Assembly (NCBI GenBank): GCA_905250885.1
Contig: CAJNOQ010002909.1
Location: 1-22,177 of the forward strand
Reading direction: 5' to 3'
Length of the DNA stretch: 22,177 bases
Source: Didymodactylos carnosus
Taxonomy: Eukaryota; Rotifera; Eurotatoria; Philodinida; Philodinidae
In this document: positions 8,930-18,248 of the stretch, in pieces
How positions within the stretch are numbered: the first letter of the stretch is position 1
How the letters are laid out: each line of letters opens with the position of its first letter
Notes under the pieces: model-generated
What the model was told of the DNA's origin: nothing
Databases searched by the model: none
Seen by the model: only the letters and a program-made list of their open reading frames with translations
Position numbers and translations under genes: made by a program

Positions 8930-11149
8930 TCATGCAATGTTACAAACAACTGAGTTAATAGCTGATGGTCTTGTTGTTGTGGTTTTCTTTAGTTGTTGCC
9001 CAGGTTGAGATCCTTCCAGAAAAGTATCTCGCTTCGTTTCAAATCGATGGCTTGTACGTTCTGCTATTACGTCAAATATATCGTTCACTAACTGGATTGT
9101 TTCTGTCCCATTAATGAGCCATTCTTTTCTAAAGGGAACAGGATCCGCATTCTTACCTGCTAATTTTTTCAGCCATCCTTTCATGCAGGAATGTTTTTCT
9201 TGGTAAGGCCATAGTAGAATAAATGGCTTATTACAATTAGTTGTATAAATCGCTGCTTGACGACAATATCTTGATGTGTAATAATCATCTGTTGCAAGAA
9301 ATAGTACAATTGTAGCTTCGTCTATTGTTTCAGTAATCTTCTCCCATGAAGTATCATCATTATTGACCAGTACAACATATTGGTTAGAGGAGTTTTTCTT
9401 CAAAGCGTTCACTAGCTGCGAACAAATATCAAGATCTGGGGTTGTTCCCGATGCACTGATCCAAATTGATATTTCAGGTTTTAATGTCGATTTTCTGTTT
9501 AAACCTGAATAAGGCAAAACCGGATCACTAATCTGTTTCTGTTCAGGATTAAGATTCCATAGTATACATTTTGCTGCGTCATTTTGATTATCTTTTAAAC
9601 CTTGAAGGACAAGGATTAGTTCTGGATGTGATTTTAGGTTGGACCGGAAGTCAGAGAGTTGTTTCTTGACATCATCGTTGCTCTCGTCGTCGGGATTATA
9701 AAAAGATATGCTCCAAATTATGTTAATCAATGATTCACATGCTAGTATTCCTCTTTTATCACCATCGGTGAGTGCGCCTCGACATGCGACTAGTGTATCA
9801 GCAAATGTCTTTGTGTAGTTTATCACGGTCGATGCGTCAGATCTTAGTTGAATATCCAATAAATATTTACCAAGAACGTCAGAAACAAATAGTTTTTCCA
9901 AGACAACCAAAAGTTCCGATAAATGAAAACCACTTTGTGACATTCCTTGTTTCTCTAGTACACTAAAACATGCGGTAATAGCGTTGATTAACAAGTTCGT
10001 AAATATATTACGTAACAAAGGGTTCTCCAATTTTACATGCTGTTCAATCTGATCTTCGCGGGCTAGTAACGTATATGCCATGTAGAACAATACATGCATA
10101 CTTTCATCAACGTCAGCTATTACTTCTTTTTGAATGCGCTCTAGTACTGTTACACCATCTTCCTTCCGTAATTCAATGGCACCTTTGGCATCACGAGCAA
10201 TATTATGTATAATACTAACGAGGGCTTTTCGATGTTCAACTTTTAATTGTGGTATTTGAATCCATTCAAGTACAGCTTTTGGATAACCAGCAGCAACGAA
10301 TGCTGGCACTATTACTGTTTTATCAACAAGATTCCATGTTAAAGATAAATTTTCTTGTGCAGCCAAGTTATATGGAATCGTATTGAAAAATATATCAGGT
10401 ATATTAGATGAACTTGCAGTGATTTTCAAATAATGATCGATGTAACGAACAAATGCTTTCAGTATGTTCGGATAACTATCAAGATCATTTTCCTCGAACA
10501 CAGTGAACATGCATGCTCGGTTAGATGTATAAAATATTACGTACAAAAGCGTTTCGTACAATATAGCTCCTTCTTTCTTAATTGTATTATGGAATCTGCG
10601 GGTGGGAAGGTCCAGAAATTGTTCTTTGTCTGTCCATTCATAAGCATGTGTTAAATATTTCATTAGATGAGGTGAAGAGTCTAATAAATGGAACAATTGG
10701 TAAAATGTATCTCGTGCACATTTTGCATCATTTTTCAATGTTTCATCAACAATTGGTAACATGGCAATTCTAGATAGTAGCCGTACGAATCGATTGAATG
10801 CTGGCAACAAGAGGAGAGAGTCACTATCTAGTAGTTTTGATATGTCAACGATCGTCTGTATAATATAAACCAACGATGTTACTTCATTTCTTTCTTTGTC
10901 GTTTGTATTATAACTGAAATTTAATAGCGTTTGCCAATTTTTTGATAGATTATTGCATATTACAGTGATCGGAATAACTGACGTAGTAACTGAAGCAATA
11001 GAATTTCCGGCAATTTTCCATTGTTTGTCTCCATATAAGTGTCTTTTCAATTCACCAATACTTTGTGGACCGTGAAATTTCTTAAACGAAGAGGACGTTT
11101 CTTTAATTGCAGGGCTATCATCATCAGCAGTCGAACCTTGACTGTCCAT
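8930..11149 (-). CDS. TIR-domain protein with helical (armadillo-like?) N-terminal region
   Basis: A 739-residue protein encoded without introns. Residues 1-30 are polar and probably disordered. Residues about 40-510 are mostly amphipathic helices with Leu-rich spacing, which could be armadillo/HEAT-like; I cannot name the family. Residues about 557-695 form a TIR domain: strand KPEISIWISAS, then QYVVLVNN, then DTSWEKITETIDEATIVLFL (the usual WxxIxxaIexSxxvvx block), DDYYTSRYCRQAA, KPFILLWP, and KGWL. The Glu that normally follows the Cys as CRxE, catalytic in NADase TIRs such as SARM1, is Ala632 here. The 44-residue tail is polar. Start: ATG at 11149. ATG 11194 in the same frame is possible, but TTTGGTTTGCAG lies between the two and looks like the end of a 5'-UTR intron. 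Same strand as the channel gene, with 1.1 kb between them. Likely an intracellular signalling or scaffold protein (inference). Confidence 0.88.
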   Translation of the reverse strand: MDSQGSTADDDSPAIKETSSSFKKFHGPQSIGELKRHLYGDKQWKIAGNSIASVTTSVIPITVICNNLSKNWQTLLNFSYNTNDKERNEVTSLVYIIQTIVDISKLLDSDSLLLLPAFNRFVRLLSRIAMLPIVDETLKNDAKCARDTFYQLFHLLDSSPHLMKYLTHAYEWTDKEQFLDLPTRRFHNTIKKEGAILYETLLYVIFYTSNRACMFTVFEENDLDSYPNILKAFVRYIDHYLKITASSSNIPDIFFNTIPYNLAAQENLSLTWNLVDKTVIVPAFVAAGYPKAVLEWIQIPQLKVEHRKALVSIIHNIARDAKGAIELRKEDGVTVLERIQKEVIADVDESMHVLFYMAYTLLAREDQIEQHVKLENPLLRNIFTNLLINAITACFSVLEKQGMSQSGFHLSELLVVLEKLFVSDVLGKYLLDIQLRSDASTVINYTKTFADTLVACRGALTDGDKRGILACESLINIIWSISFYNPDDESNDDVKKQLSDFRSNLKSHPELILVLQGLKDNQNDAAKCILWNLNPEQKQISDPVLPYSGLNRKSTLKPEISIWISASGTTPDLDICSQLVNALKKNSSNQYVVLVNNDDTSWEKITETIDEATIVLFLATDDYYTSRYCRQAAIYTTNCNKPFILLWPYQEKHSCMKGWLKKLAGKNADPVPFRKEWLINGTETIQLVNDIFDVIAERTSHRFETKRDTFLEGSQPGQQLKKTTTTRPSAINSVVCNIA

Positions 11150-11194
11150 TGTAATCTGCAAACCAAAATACATATTTAGCGATGTGCTTAGCAA

Positions 11195-11560
11195 ACTTTG
11201 ACTATTTCTCCATTTGTCTGATAGTTTTGGTCGAGAAATATGATGATGACTTATCGAAAAACTAAAAAGTGGCTATAAAACGGGTGAAAAGGACAGGGCA
11301 ACACCACACTAGTGGAAATGCCGGAAAGCTTAGCAATACTGAGGGGGCACATTGCAAGCCGAGCTCCTCGATTAAACCACTCGAATAAAAATCGTTTGTG
11401 GATTGCCGAATAAAGGATGGTTTGCTGAAAGTGAGGTTTGAGCAGGTTTGGATGCAGCGATGTTCGAAAGGTAAGTAAAATCCAACAGGTGTTTCGAATA
11501 AAGGAGTGAGAGTCCCTTTCGTCCATGTTAGTAGGCGTGGCACGTATCCTGCGAGAGAGA
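11195..11560. other. Region upstream of the TIR gene, no further gene seen
   Basis: Probably holds the 5' untranslated exon and promoter of the TIR gene, but no strong donor matching the acceptor at about 11156 could be picked. Two overlapping minus-strand frames of about 100 codons (11251-11568) show no family resemblance, so I do not call them. Confidence 0.35.
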
Positions 11561-11787
11561 CGCTTCACTAGGACTGTAAAAATTCCCGTGGCGTTGATTT
11601 AACGCTAACTGACAACACAGTTACCGTTAAAATAACGATAACTGTCTTTCTAGTTATCGTTGTTTTAATGGAAATTGCGCTTCCAGTTACCGTTCGTTGA
11701 AATAACGGTAACTATAAGTTAGTTAACTGTGTGGTAACTATTTCTTAATTATGGCAGAAATATCCAGGCAGCGGCTTAAAATGGTTT

Positions 11788-12059
11788 CCAAAATCATTAG
11801 CTTTCCACTAAAACTGTTGAAACTTTCATAAATGACATGATTTTGACTGGTACACACGTGCAAGTCGACCAAACTAATCGAAATTATATAACTTCAATGT
11901 TTTGTAATTGCGGTTTTTAAGGTCTCTGGAGACCTCAGCATCTACAGCCAGCTGGAGAAATCATTCTGTTTTCATCAACGAAATTAGACTACAAAACCAT
12001 GAAAAGTTATGAAAATTATGAAAGTTTCAACAGTTTTAGTGGAAAACTAACGATTTTGG
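11788..12059. mobile_element. Nested 272-bp inverted-repeat element
   Basis: Left arm 11788-11832 (CCAAAATCATTAG, CACTAAAACTGTTGAAACTT) pairs with right arm 12016-12059 (AAGTTTCAACAGTTTTAGTG, CTAACGATTTTGG). The insertion splits the left arm of the outer element: the outer sequence reads ATGGTTTCC before it and GGAAGTAGTGCG after it, while the intact right outer arm reads through as ATGGCTTCCGAAAAGTGGCG. The element is therefore younger than the outer one. Confidence 0.75.
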
Positions 12060-12305
12060 AAGTAGTGCGTAACCAGGAATCCGTGGGTGGTAGGGCAGTG
12101 CCCCACGACCTTTAAAAAAAATCCATCTTCGATAGTTTAAATTTTTTCCACAACTGAAATATAGTTGCTTAATTCTCACTTTCTTAAGAGAGAGACAATA
12201 CACTGTATCTGCACTTTTATTAAGTGAAATTATGTGAATAAAAGAGAAAAAGAAAATGAAATAAATAAACAAATAATAGTTATTTCAACATTATTCGACA
12301 AAAAT

Positions 12306-13021
12306 CTTACGAGGGAACTTTTGTAAGTGACACGCTCCGATTCGGTTCGTTCGCACATCATTCGATGAAAGGTAGCAGCGTAGTAAAAAGCCTAAAATAT
12401 TAGCGGCCCCTCTGGCTTCTTTCAAAAGCTATAGGGATTTTTCTATCATTCCCAGCCAAAATCGCGAGTAAATTAAAAATTCATAACTCTAGCAAATGAA
12501 CTTCTGCGGACCTGAAATTTACAGTACAAATAGCCCACAATGTCAGCTAATTAGCACCAAAATTTCAAATTGCTGTGACGTGTACTTCCCAAATTACGAG
12601 TTTACCTTTTTATCCGTTTAAACATAGGCTTTAATGAGTTTTGCGAGTTTACTGTCGTTGTCTTTGAATATCGATTAAAAAAAGATATGCATATGGGATG
12701 TAAGCCGTTCATTACGTCAATGAACATCGTCTCCGCTCTTCCACGTAAAGGTCTCTAACATTTCAACGGTACTGGTTTAGCTGGCATTGTGGGCTATTTA
12801 TGCTGTAAATTTCAGGTCCACAGAAGTTCATTTGCTAGAGTTATGAATTTTTAATTTACTCGCGATTTTGACTGGGAATGATAGAAAAATCCCTATAACT
12901 TTTGAAAGAAGCCAAAGAGGCCGCTAATATTTTAGACTTTTTACTACGCTACTACCCTCTATCGAATGATGTACGAACGAACCGAATCGGAGCGTATCAC
13001 TTAAAAAAGTTCTCTTGTTAG
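12306..13021. mobile_element. Nested inverted-repeat element with about 247-bp arms
   Basis: Left arm about 12306-12552 and right arm about 12776-13021 are inverted copies, roughly 90% identical by eye. Examples: CGCTCCGATTCGGTTCGTTC on the left and its complement near 12977-12996; TTTGCTAGAGTTATGAATTT on the right and its complement near 12475-12500. The spacer is about 220 bp and non-coding. No clear target duplication was found. Confidence 0.78.
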
Positions 13022-13051
13022 TGAAAATAATTATTTTTTGTTTCTCCCGGT

Positions 13052-13121
13052 GCCCGGACTAAGACCGCCGGTGGCCGAGCGGCGCCCGGACTAAGACCGC
13101 CGGTGGCCGAGCGGCGCCCGG
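13052..13121. repeat. GC-rich 32-bp tandem repeat, about 2.2 copies
   Basis: The unit starts GCCCGGACTAAGACCGCCGG and recurs with a 32-bp period at 13052, 13084 and (partial) 13116. The first two copies are identical. The stretch is roughly 75% GC in a region that is otherwise AT-rich. It lies inside the composite element, just before its right arm. Confidence 0.85.
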
Positions 13122-13322
13122 TCTAGCCCACTCCTGGTTACGCCACTTTTCGGAAGCCATTTTAAGGCGCTGCCTGGATATTTCTGCCACAATTAAAAAA
13201 TAATTACCACAAAGTTAACTAACTGATAGTTACCGTTAAAACAACGGTAACTGACAAGACAGTTACCGTCGTCGATGACGGCCGAAGAAGTAACGGTAAC
13301 TTTTACAGTCCTACCGCTTCAC

Positions 13323-14247
13323 CCTCCAACGGATGAACACTCATTTCAATCAAGAAACCAAGTCAATGAAAAATTAACATTACTTGTTAGATGTTTATTT
13401 GCTTTGTGGTCTTTTCTCTATGGGCTGGTCACTTACCTAACTGTTTTGACTCACTACGACGGCACAATTTTTCATTGACAGTTACGTTTATACATTTATG
13501 CTCAAGAACTAGTTTTTATTCGATATACTTCCAAGATAAAACTTCTACTTTTTCTTCCATAATATAAAATGTGAAAAGGCATCTAAAAGCCAACAGATAA
13601 ATACAACTAATTGCGTTTTTTGTTCAAATCTTCTACTGTGGAAAATGAACGTCAGATTTTGTTTGACGTTATATAGGTAAGAATAAATTCTTCGTTGTCG
13701 AGACGAAGTAGATTTTTCTGACAACAACATCAGAATTATGAATTACATAGAATGTCTTCTCCACATGATTTTTAATTCTTTGTTTACTCAATTCTGTCAT
13801 CATTTTGAAAAGAAAAAAATATGTTTGAATAAGTCAATAAAAGCCAAATGCTTTCGATGCAATAACGTTACTTTGACGAAAAGATACGAAAAATTATGAT
13901 TACAACGGGCATGAAAAGCTGAGAAAAAAGAATAAGGTTTCAATTCAGTAACGAAAAGCCTTACATGTTTTATGAAGAAAAATCAAGGCTATCCTAACCG
14001 CACTATATAGTCGTCTAATAATGTCCGTCTGGGCTGAATGTAAATTCTGTTTATATCGTTCAAGAATTGAGCCGGTATTGCAAAAGTGTAACACAAGACG
14101 GGCTTTTATCACAGTGGACTGCACGCGAACGCATTCACTGCTGATGTCAAAAATCAGAAAAATGTTTTGAAATCCGAGGATACCTGGTGTTATGGAAAAT
14201 TTGCGTAGATCAAAAACGACGACTTTCTATAGAAAAAAGTCATGCTA
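13323..14247. other. Intergenic, no gene seen
   Basis: AT-rich sequence between two transposable elements. The open frames here are short, begin inside element ends or run antisense, and show no recognisable family. No inverted or tandem repeat was found by eye. Confidence 0.4.
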
Positions 14248-14863
14248 TTAACCCTTGACAGCTGTTCTCATTTCTGGACTTCAAGGCTGCTCAGAGGTCC
14301 GGTTTGGACCCACACAAGAACGTATGGGAGACGCTCAGGCTTTTTACCATTTGATTGACGCTTTTCATGCACGGATCAATGGTCTACATCATACTCCTTC
14401 TAGGCGTGAATATGTTGATACTGATACAGGGTATGTAAAGGTATATTATTTAGAAGACATTTTCGGGAAAGGTTGTATAGTTAGGTCTGCACCAGTATTT
14501 AACTGGCGTTGTAGCATCCGAGAAAATTCTATGTATCGGTTATCAAGATTCGCTCATAGCTGCGGAGCATCTCATTTTGTAGAAAAATGTTTACTCTACC
14601 AAAACGACGCCAGAGGCGGCTTTAACACTGCTAGAAATCGTAAATATAACACCAAGGTTATTATCGAGTCCGTGCGGACCCACACTTCAATTTTGTTTCT
14701 GTAAGACTCATTCACGAGACGAGATTTGATATAGGTAGAGTGTGTGGATAGAAGACTGACGATTAGGAAAGAGAGCAGCTGGAAAGAGATGCATACTGCC
14801 GAGTAAGAAACAAAAACTGCACAGTGTGGCCAACTGGACCCCCAAACAGCTGTCAAGGATTAA
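14248..14863. mobile_element. piggyBac-like non-autonomous element flanked by TTAA
   Basis: TTAA at 14248-14251 is followed by CCCTTGACAGCTGT. The right end reads ACAGCTGTCAAGGA followed by TTAA at 14860-14863. This gives a 14-bp inverted repeat with one mismatch in the last base. A TTAA target and ends beginning CCY(T) are hallmarks of the piggyBac superfamily. The body is 608 bp. Subterminal motifs recur (GTCCGGTTTGGACCCACAC near 14299; GTCCGTGCGGACCCACAC near 14669). An open frame of 127 codons (ATG 14324, ending 14704) spans much of it but resembles no transposase I know. The element is non-autonomous. Confidence 0.78.
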
Positions 14864-15430
14864 ATAATGATAAACGAACATTCTTCTTCGCACAATTTAT
14901 AACAACTTGTATCTATTTACCATATTCAAACAAAAATACAAGTTATTAATTAAAAAATTGGTGATGATTCGGTCGTTATGTTCTGTTGAACAGTACTGAC
15001 TGTTCTATTCCACTTTATACATATATTCAGGTTGTGCTGATAAACAATTGTTATTAAAGAAATGTGGTGTTGAATAAACAGTGAAGACAAGGTGAACAGT
15101 TTGATTGATGTACTCCACTAACTGAAATTTTAACAATTCTCTTTTTCTTCTTTCGCTGTATTTCACATTGTTTAGTTTTCAGAAATTCTATGTCACTCCT
15201 ACTGTTGACGATGACTGTAAGGTCGAATTATCGAAATAAATTTTATATTAAAATGATTTCTGCTCCATCAACTTTTATGTTTATTCTGAAAATATTACCC
15301 ATTACAACATTAAAAAAATTTATATAAAACAAATAGAGAAGAAACACAGACGATTGGCTCTAGTAGAAAGATGTAACGGTTGAACGAGTTGGCCTTAACT
15401 CTGCCTTTCTCAAAGCAAGCCAGATGGGCC
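14864..15430. other. Intergenic, no gene seen
   Basis: AT-rich non-coding sequence with poly-A and poly-T runs between two mobile elements. No frame with family resemblance, repeat or RNA gene was found. Confidence 0.4.
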
Positions 15431-15432
15431 CG

Positions 15433-16345
15433 GGTCACTTGGCCAACCGTCACTTTGCCGACACATCACTTGGTCGACACCACTAACACGTGAATCCCAC
15501 TATAGCACAGTTGAATTTTAAAAAAGGACGGGTGCCAAAATGGTCACTTTTTGTCCTAAAATAAATTGGCATGAATTATACATTTTCGGAATCAGCATCG
15601 AATTCTGAACAAAACTGTCGTTTGACATTTTTGAAATTCGACAAAAAAATTTTTCGAAAAATTTTAGGACAAATACCCCCCCTCAGGGACTTCGAAAAAT
15701 TTTTTTCCACTTTTTAATAAAAATAATGTCTATTCCTATAGGTTCGAGCACGGTGATCACGAATATCACAACCGCAGCTCATAAAAATGTTTCCTCGTTG
15801 AATGGTGACCATGACAATTTTTGGCCTAAAACCCAGTATTTTTGGTCTTGGCCCTGTTATCTCGATTCGATTGTGTTTTGGAGGGCCGGAAATACTTTGT
15901 CTATATGTAATTCGACGTGCTCTATCCGAATGTGAAAGAATTAGCTTCGAGAAATGCAAACTGAACTCCATGGTCATACATCACCTGGCATCTTTACTTT
16001 GACAGTATCGTTTGAGGCACTTCTACTTTGAACTGAAAGCTGAAAATTGCAGGGTAGAGAGAACAACGCTGGTACTATCTACAGTAAAAATTTCGTATTG
16101 GTACCTCAATTACAAGCACTCATTTGGCCATGAACAACTTTGTAAGTACCCAATTGGCCAGGTGACGTAAGACCATGGAGTTCAGTTTGCATTTCTCGAA
16201 GCTAATTCTTTCACATTCGGATAGAGCACGTCGAATTACATGTAGACAAAGTATTTCCAGCCCTCCAAAACACAATCGAACCGAGATAACAGGGCCAAGA
16301 CCAAAAATACTGGGTTTTAGGCCAAAAATTGTCGGCCGAGTGACC
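15433..16345. mobile_element. DNA element with GGTCACTTGGCC ends and a large internal palindrome
   Basis: The left end GGTCACTTGGCCAACCGTCA begins an array of GCCGA-type blocks. The right end GTCGGCCGAGTGACC is its reverse complement (15 bp, imperfect). Inside, arms 15813-15989 and 16157-16333 are inverted copies about 177 bp long (CTGAACTCCATGGTC at 15961 and its complement near 16172), with a 167-bp spacer. A further 14-bp inverted repeat (TTTGTCCTAAAAT / ATTTTAGGACAAA) lies at about 15551 and 15660. No transposase is encoded. Apparent open frames on both arms are mirror images of each other and not genes. Confidence 0.7.
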
Positions 16346-16357
16346 GGAGTGAGTTGA

Positions 16358-17095
16358 GGTCACTTGGCCGACAGTCACTTTGCCGACACATCACTTTGCC
16401 GACAAATTGTTTTGCCGACAAATTGTTTTGCCGACAACTCATTTTGCCGAGAAAAATTTGTTCATATCTTTTTTTAGGATTTTTTTAAAAATTTGTTTAC
16501 AGTGAAAGATTACGGGCAACGCCCCGAAGAAAATGATAGTCGATCTATTACCCCGATCAGCAATAACATTTTGAGTTCTGTATTCTCTGTCTTCGTCTTC
16601 TTTGGAGCTGGTTCTCCGCGCCTTGATTTTTCAATTTCCATTTCAACTTCATTCTTCTTTTTGAATTTGTTTAATCATAGTGAAAATACCAACATGAGCT
16701 CGACAAATTAATGTTTCCCAGCGTTATGCCAGACTTCTGGTTTTGAGTTCTTGGAAATGCAAATTCCATATTATTAAAGACAGACCACATTTCTGAACCA
16801 CTAAACCTGATTTTATTTTGAAAATTACTACATAAGAAGAATAAATGTATATGTTTGTGACACTAAATATGGACAAATGCTTTTATTTGTACATATAAGA
16901 AGGAAAAGAAAGAGAATAGTAAAAAATATAGATTGTGTTATATAAAAATGCATGCACCATAGATTTTAAAAAAGTATAATTCTTACTAACACGTGAATTA
17001 CACTTTAGCACAGGTGAATTTTAAAAAAGTTTCTGACGCAAATTTTTGTCGGCAAAGTGATGTGCCGGCAAAGTGACTGTCGGCCAAGTGGACGC
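16358..17095. mobile_element. Related DNA element sharing the GGTCACTTGGCCGACA terminus
   Basis: The left end GGTCACTTGGCCGACAGTCA (16359) and the right end (17046-17093, complement TCCACTTGGCCGACAGTCAC) are inverted over about 48 bp. The element sits 12 bp after the preceding element with the same termini. A block near its right end (16985-17027, CTAACACGTGAATTACACTT) repeats in direct orientation a block near the left end of the preceding element (15483-15525), so the two are related. The interior is AT-rich, with no supported coding frame. Confidence 0.7.
16367..16460. repeat. 16-bp tandem iterations of GCCGACA
   Basis: GCCGA starts at 16367, 16382, 16398, 16414, 16430 and 16446, that is, steps of 15, 16, 16, 16 and 16 bp. 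The third and fourth units are identical (GCCGACAAATTGTTTT). Shorter versions of the array form the other ends of the two neighbouring elements. Likely transposase-binding iterations (inference). Confidence 0.85.
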
Positions 17096-17840
17096 GACCC
17101 AGTCAGATATATTTTGTTTGCAATGTTTGCTTTCTTTTGCGTCAGTGTAGTTTTCTTTTCAGTGGGAGACTTCTGCTTGTACACAAAGATACCTGTTGTC
17201 TTATGTACTACCTAAATCATAGAGAGAGATGCTTACTCAAAACTTTTCGTTTTCGGTTTCAGATATCTTTCGTTCGTTTTTGCTATGTACTAAACTGCAA
17301 AAACAAGGGTCAGTTTTACTAATGAATAGAACGTAAACATAATCACTCAGAGTTAACCTTGAAAAGCCGAACAAATGTGTCTTCGATTAGAGAATATTCT
17401 GCTATTCTGTACAGTGTCTTTTCTAGATCCACGAACGTTTGTGGTACCCATCAGTTCCCAACAGTCTGATCAATGGCACGCCAAGCGATGAAAGCAACTG
17501 ATCAACCGCGAGCTCGGTGGTAGTGGAAATCGAATCCTAATCCATGGTCAACAAATGAAAAAGAAAAATGGACAAAATATTCTGATATCGAATGAGACCA
17601 TCAATTCTATAACAAAAGCTGAATTTATAGAATCAAAAAAATAAGAGAGACATTGATCCGGCTCAAGCCGGGCTCTCAATCAGCGACATCATTATTTCTT
17701 TTTTTCTATTGGGTGATAAATAATCAAACAAAAAATTATTATGGTTATTAATGATGTGTAGATATAAATCTAATTATATAGTGTGGGGACTGACGGATTG
17801 TTGTACGATTAAAAAATGCAGTCATTAGCGGATGCATATA
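17096..17840. other. Intergenic, no gene seen
   Basis: AT-rich sequence without a supported gene. A short GC-rich stretch at about 17655-17680 (CCGGCTCAAGCCGG) can fold into a small hairpin. A tRNA-like string near 17508-17545 was examined and rejected. Confidence 0.35.
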
Positions 17841-18112
17841 TGTTAGGTAAAATGAAATTCATTGGGTGAATCTATTAAATTAAATAAAGTTTTTAATTAG
17901 AAAAGTTTTGGCGTTTTGGGTTTTTTCTGGAAAGCAGCAGTTTTCAAAATAAATGCATTTTACACTTTACAGTAGCGCCGCCGTTTCGGCAAAATTTATT
18001 TATCTCGAAAACTACTACTTTCCAGAAAAAACCCCAAACGCCAAAACTTTTCTGATTAAAAACTTTATTTAATTTAATAGATTCACCCTATGAATTTCAT
18101 TTTACCTGACAC
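17841..18112. repeat. Long hairpin: about 120-bp inverted arms, 30-bp spacer
   Basis: Left arm 17841-17960 (TTAGGTAAAATGAAATTCAT, GGCGTTTTGGGTTTTTTCTG) and right arm 17991-18112 (CAGAAAAAACCCCAAACGCC, ATGAATTTCATTTTACCTGA) are inverted copies with a few mismatches. The near-continuous palindrome has the form of a foldback MITE. No target duplication is obvious. Confidence 0.85.
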
Positions 18113-18248
18113 ATATTCAAAGTGCATAATCTGTTATATGAGGGATGAGTCATTCAGCCTCAGTCCACATACCAATATTGCAAACTTTGCGAATCGAACA
18201 ATATCTCTTGGCAAACACTATTGTGAGAATCTCTGAAATTCGACACAC

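Larger units (their letters stand above)
11561..13322. mobile_element. Composite DNA element with long inverted arms and 8-9 bp target-site duplication
   Basis: CGCTTCAC occurs at 11561-11568 and 13315-13322 and flanks a body starting TAGGACTGTAAAA and ending TTTTACAGTCCTA(C). Counting one mismatch, the duplication is 9 bp. The left arm (11569-11787, resuming at 12060-12090) and right arm (13127-13313) are inverted copies, sharing for example ATATCCAGGCAGCG and GCGTAACCAGGA. They contain repeated GTTACCGTT/AACGGTAAC blocks. Long arms plus an 8-9 bp duplication suit a hAT- or Mutator-like non-autonomous element. Two other inverted-repeat elements sit inside it. No transposase frame was found. 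Confidence 0.8.

Noticed and set aside
8930..11149. A retroviral, prophage or bacterial transfer origin for the TIR gene
   Set aside because: Codon use and base composition look like the neighbouring spliced gene, and TIR proteins are common in animals; nothing in the sequence requires transfer.
11251..11568. Two overlapping minus-strand frames of about 100 codons
   Set aside because: No recognisable domain, no splice context and mutual overlap; most likely chance.
15714..16357. Similar open frames on opposite arms (SLHFSKLILSHSDRARRITY and its near copy)
   Set aside because: They are the two arms of one palindrome read in mirror orientation, so the similarity reflects the inverted repeat and not a gene family.
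16367..16460. Regularly spaced repeats as a CRISPR array
   Set aside because: The units are 16 bp with no distinct spacers, in a eukaryotic-type region and coincident with a transposon terminus.
17505..17545. tRNA-like string (GCTCGGTGGTAGTGG followed by TCGAATCC)
   Set aside because: The would-be A and B boxes are only about 10 nt apart and no cloverleaf can be drawn.
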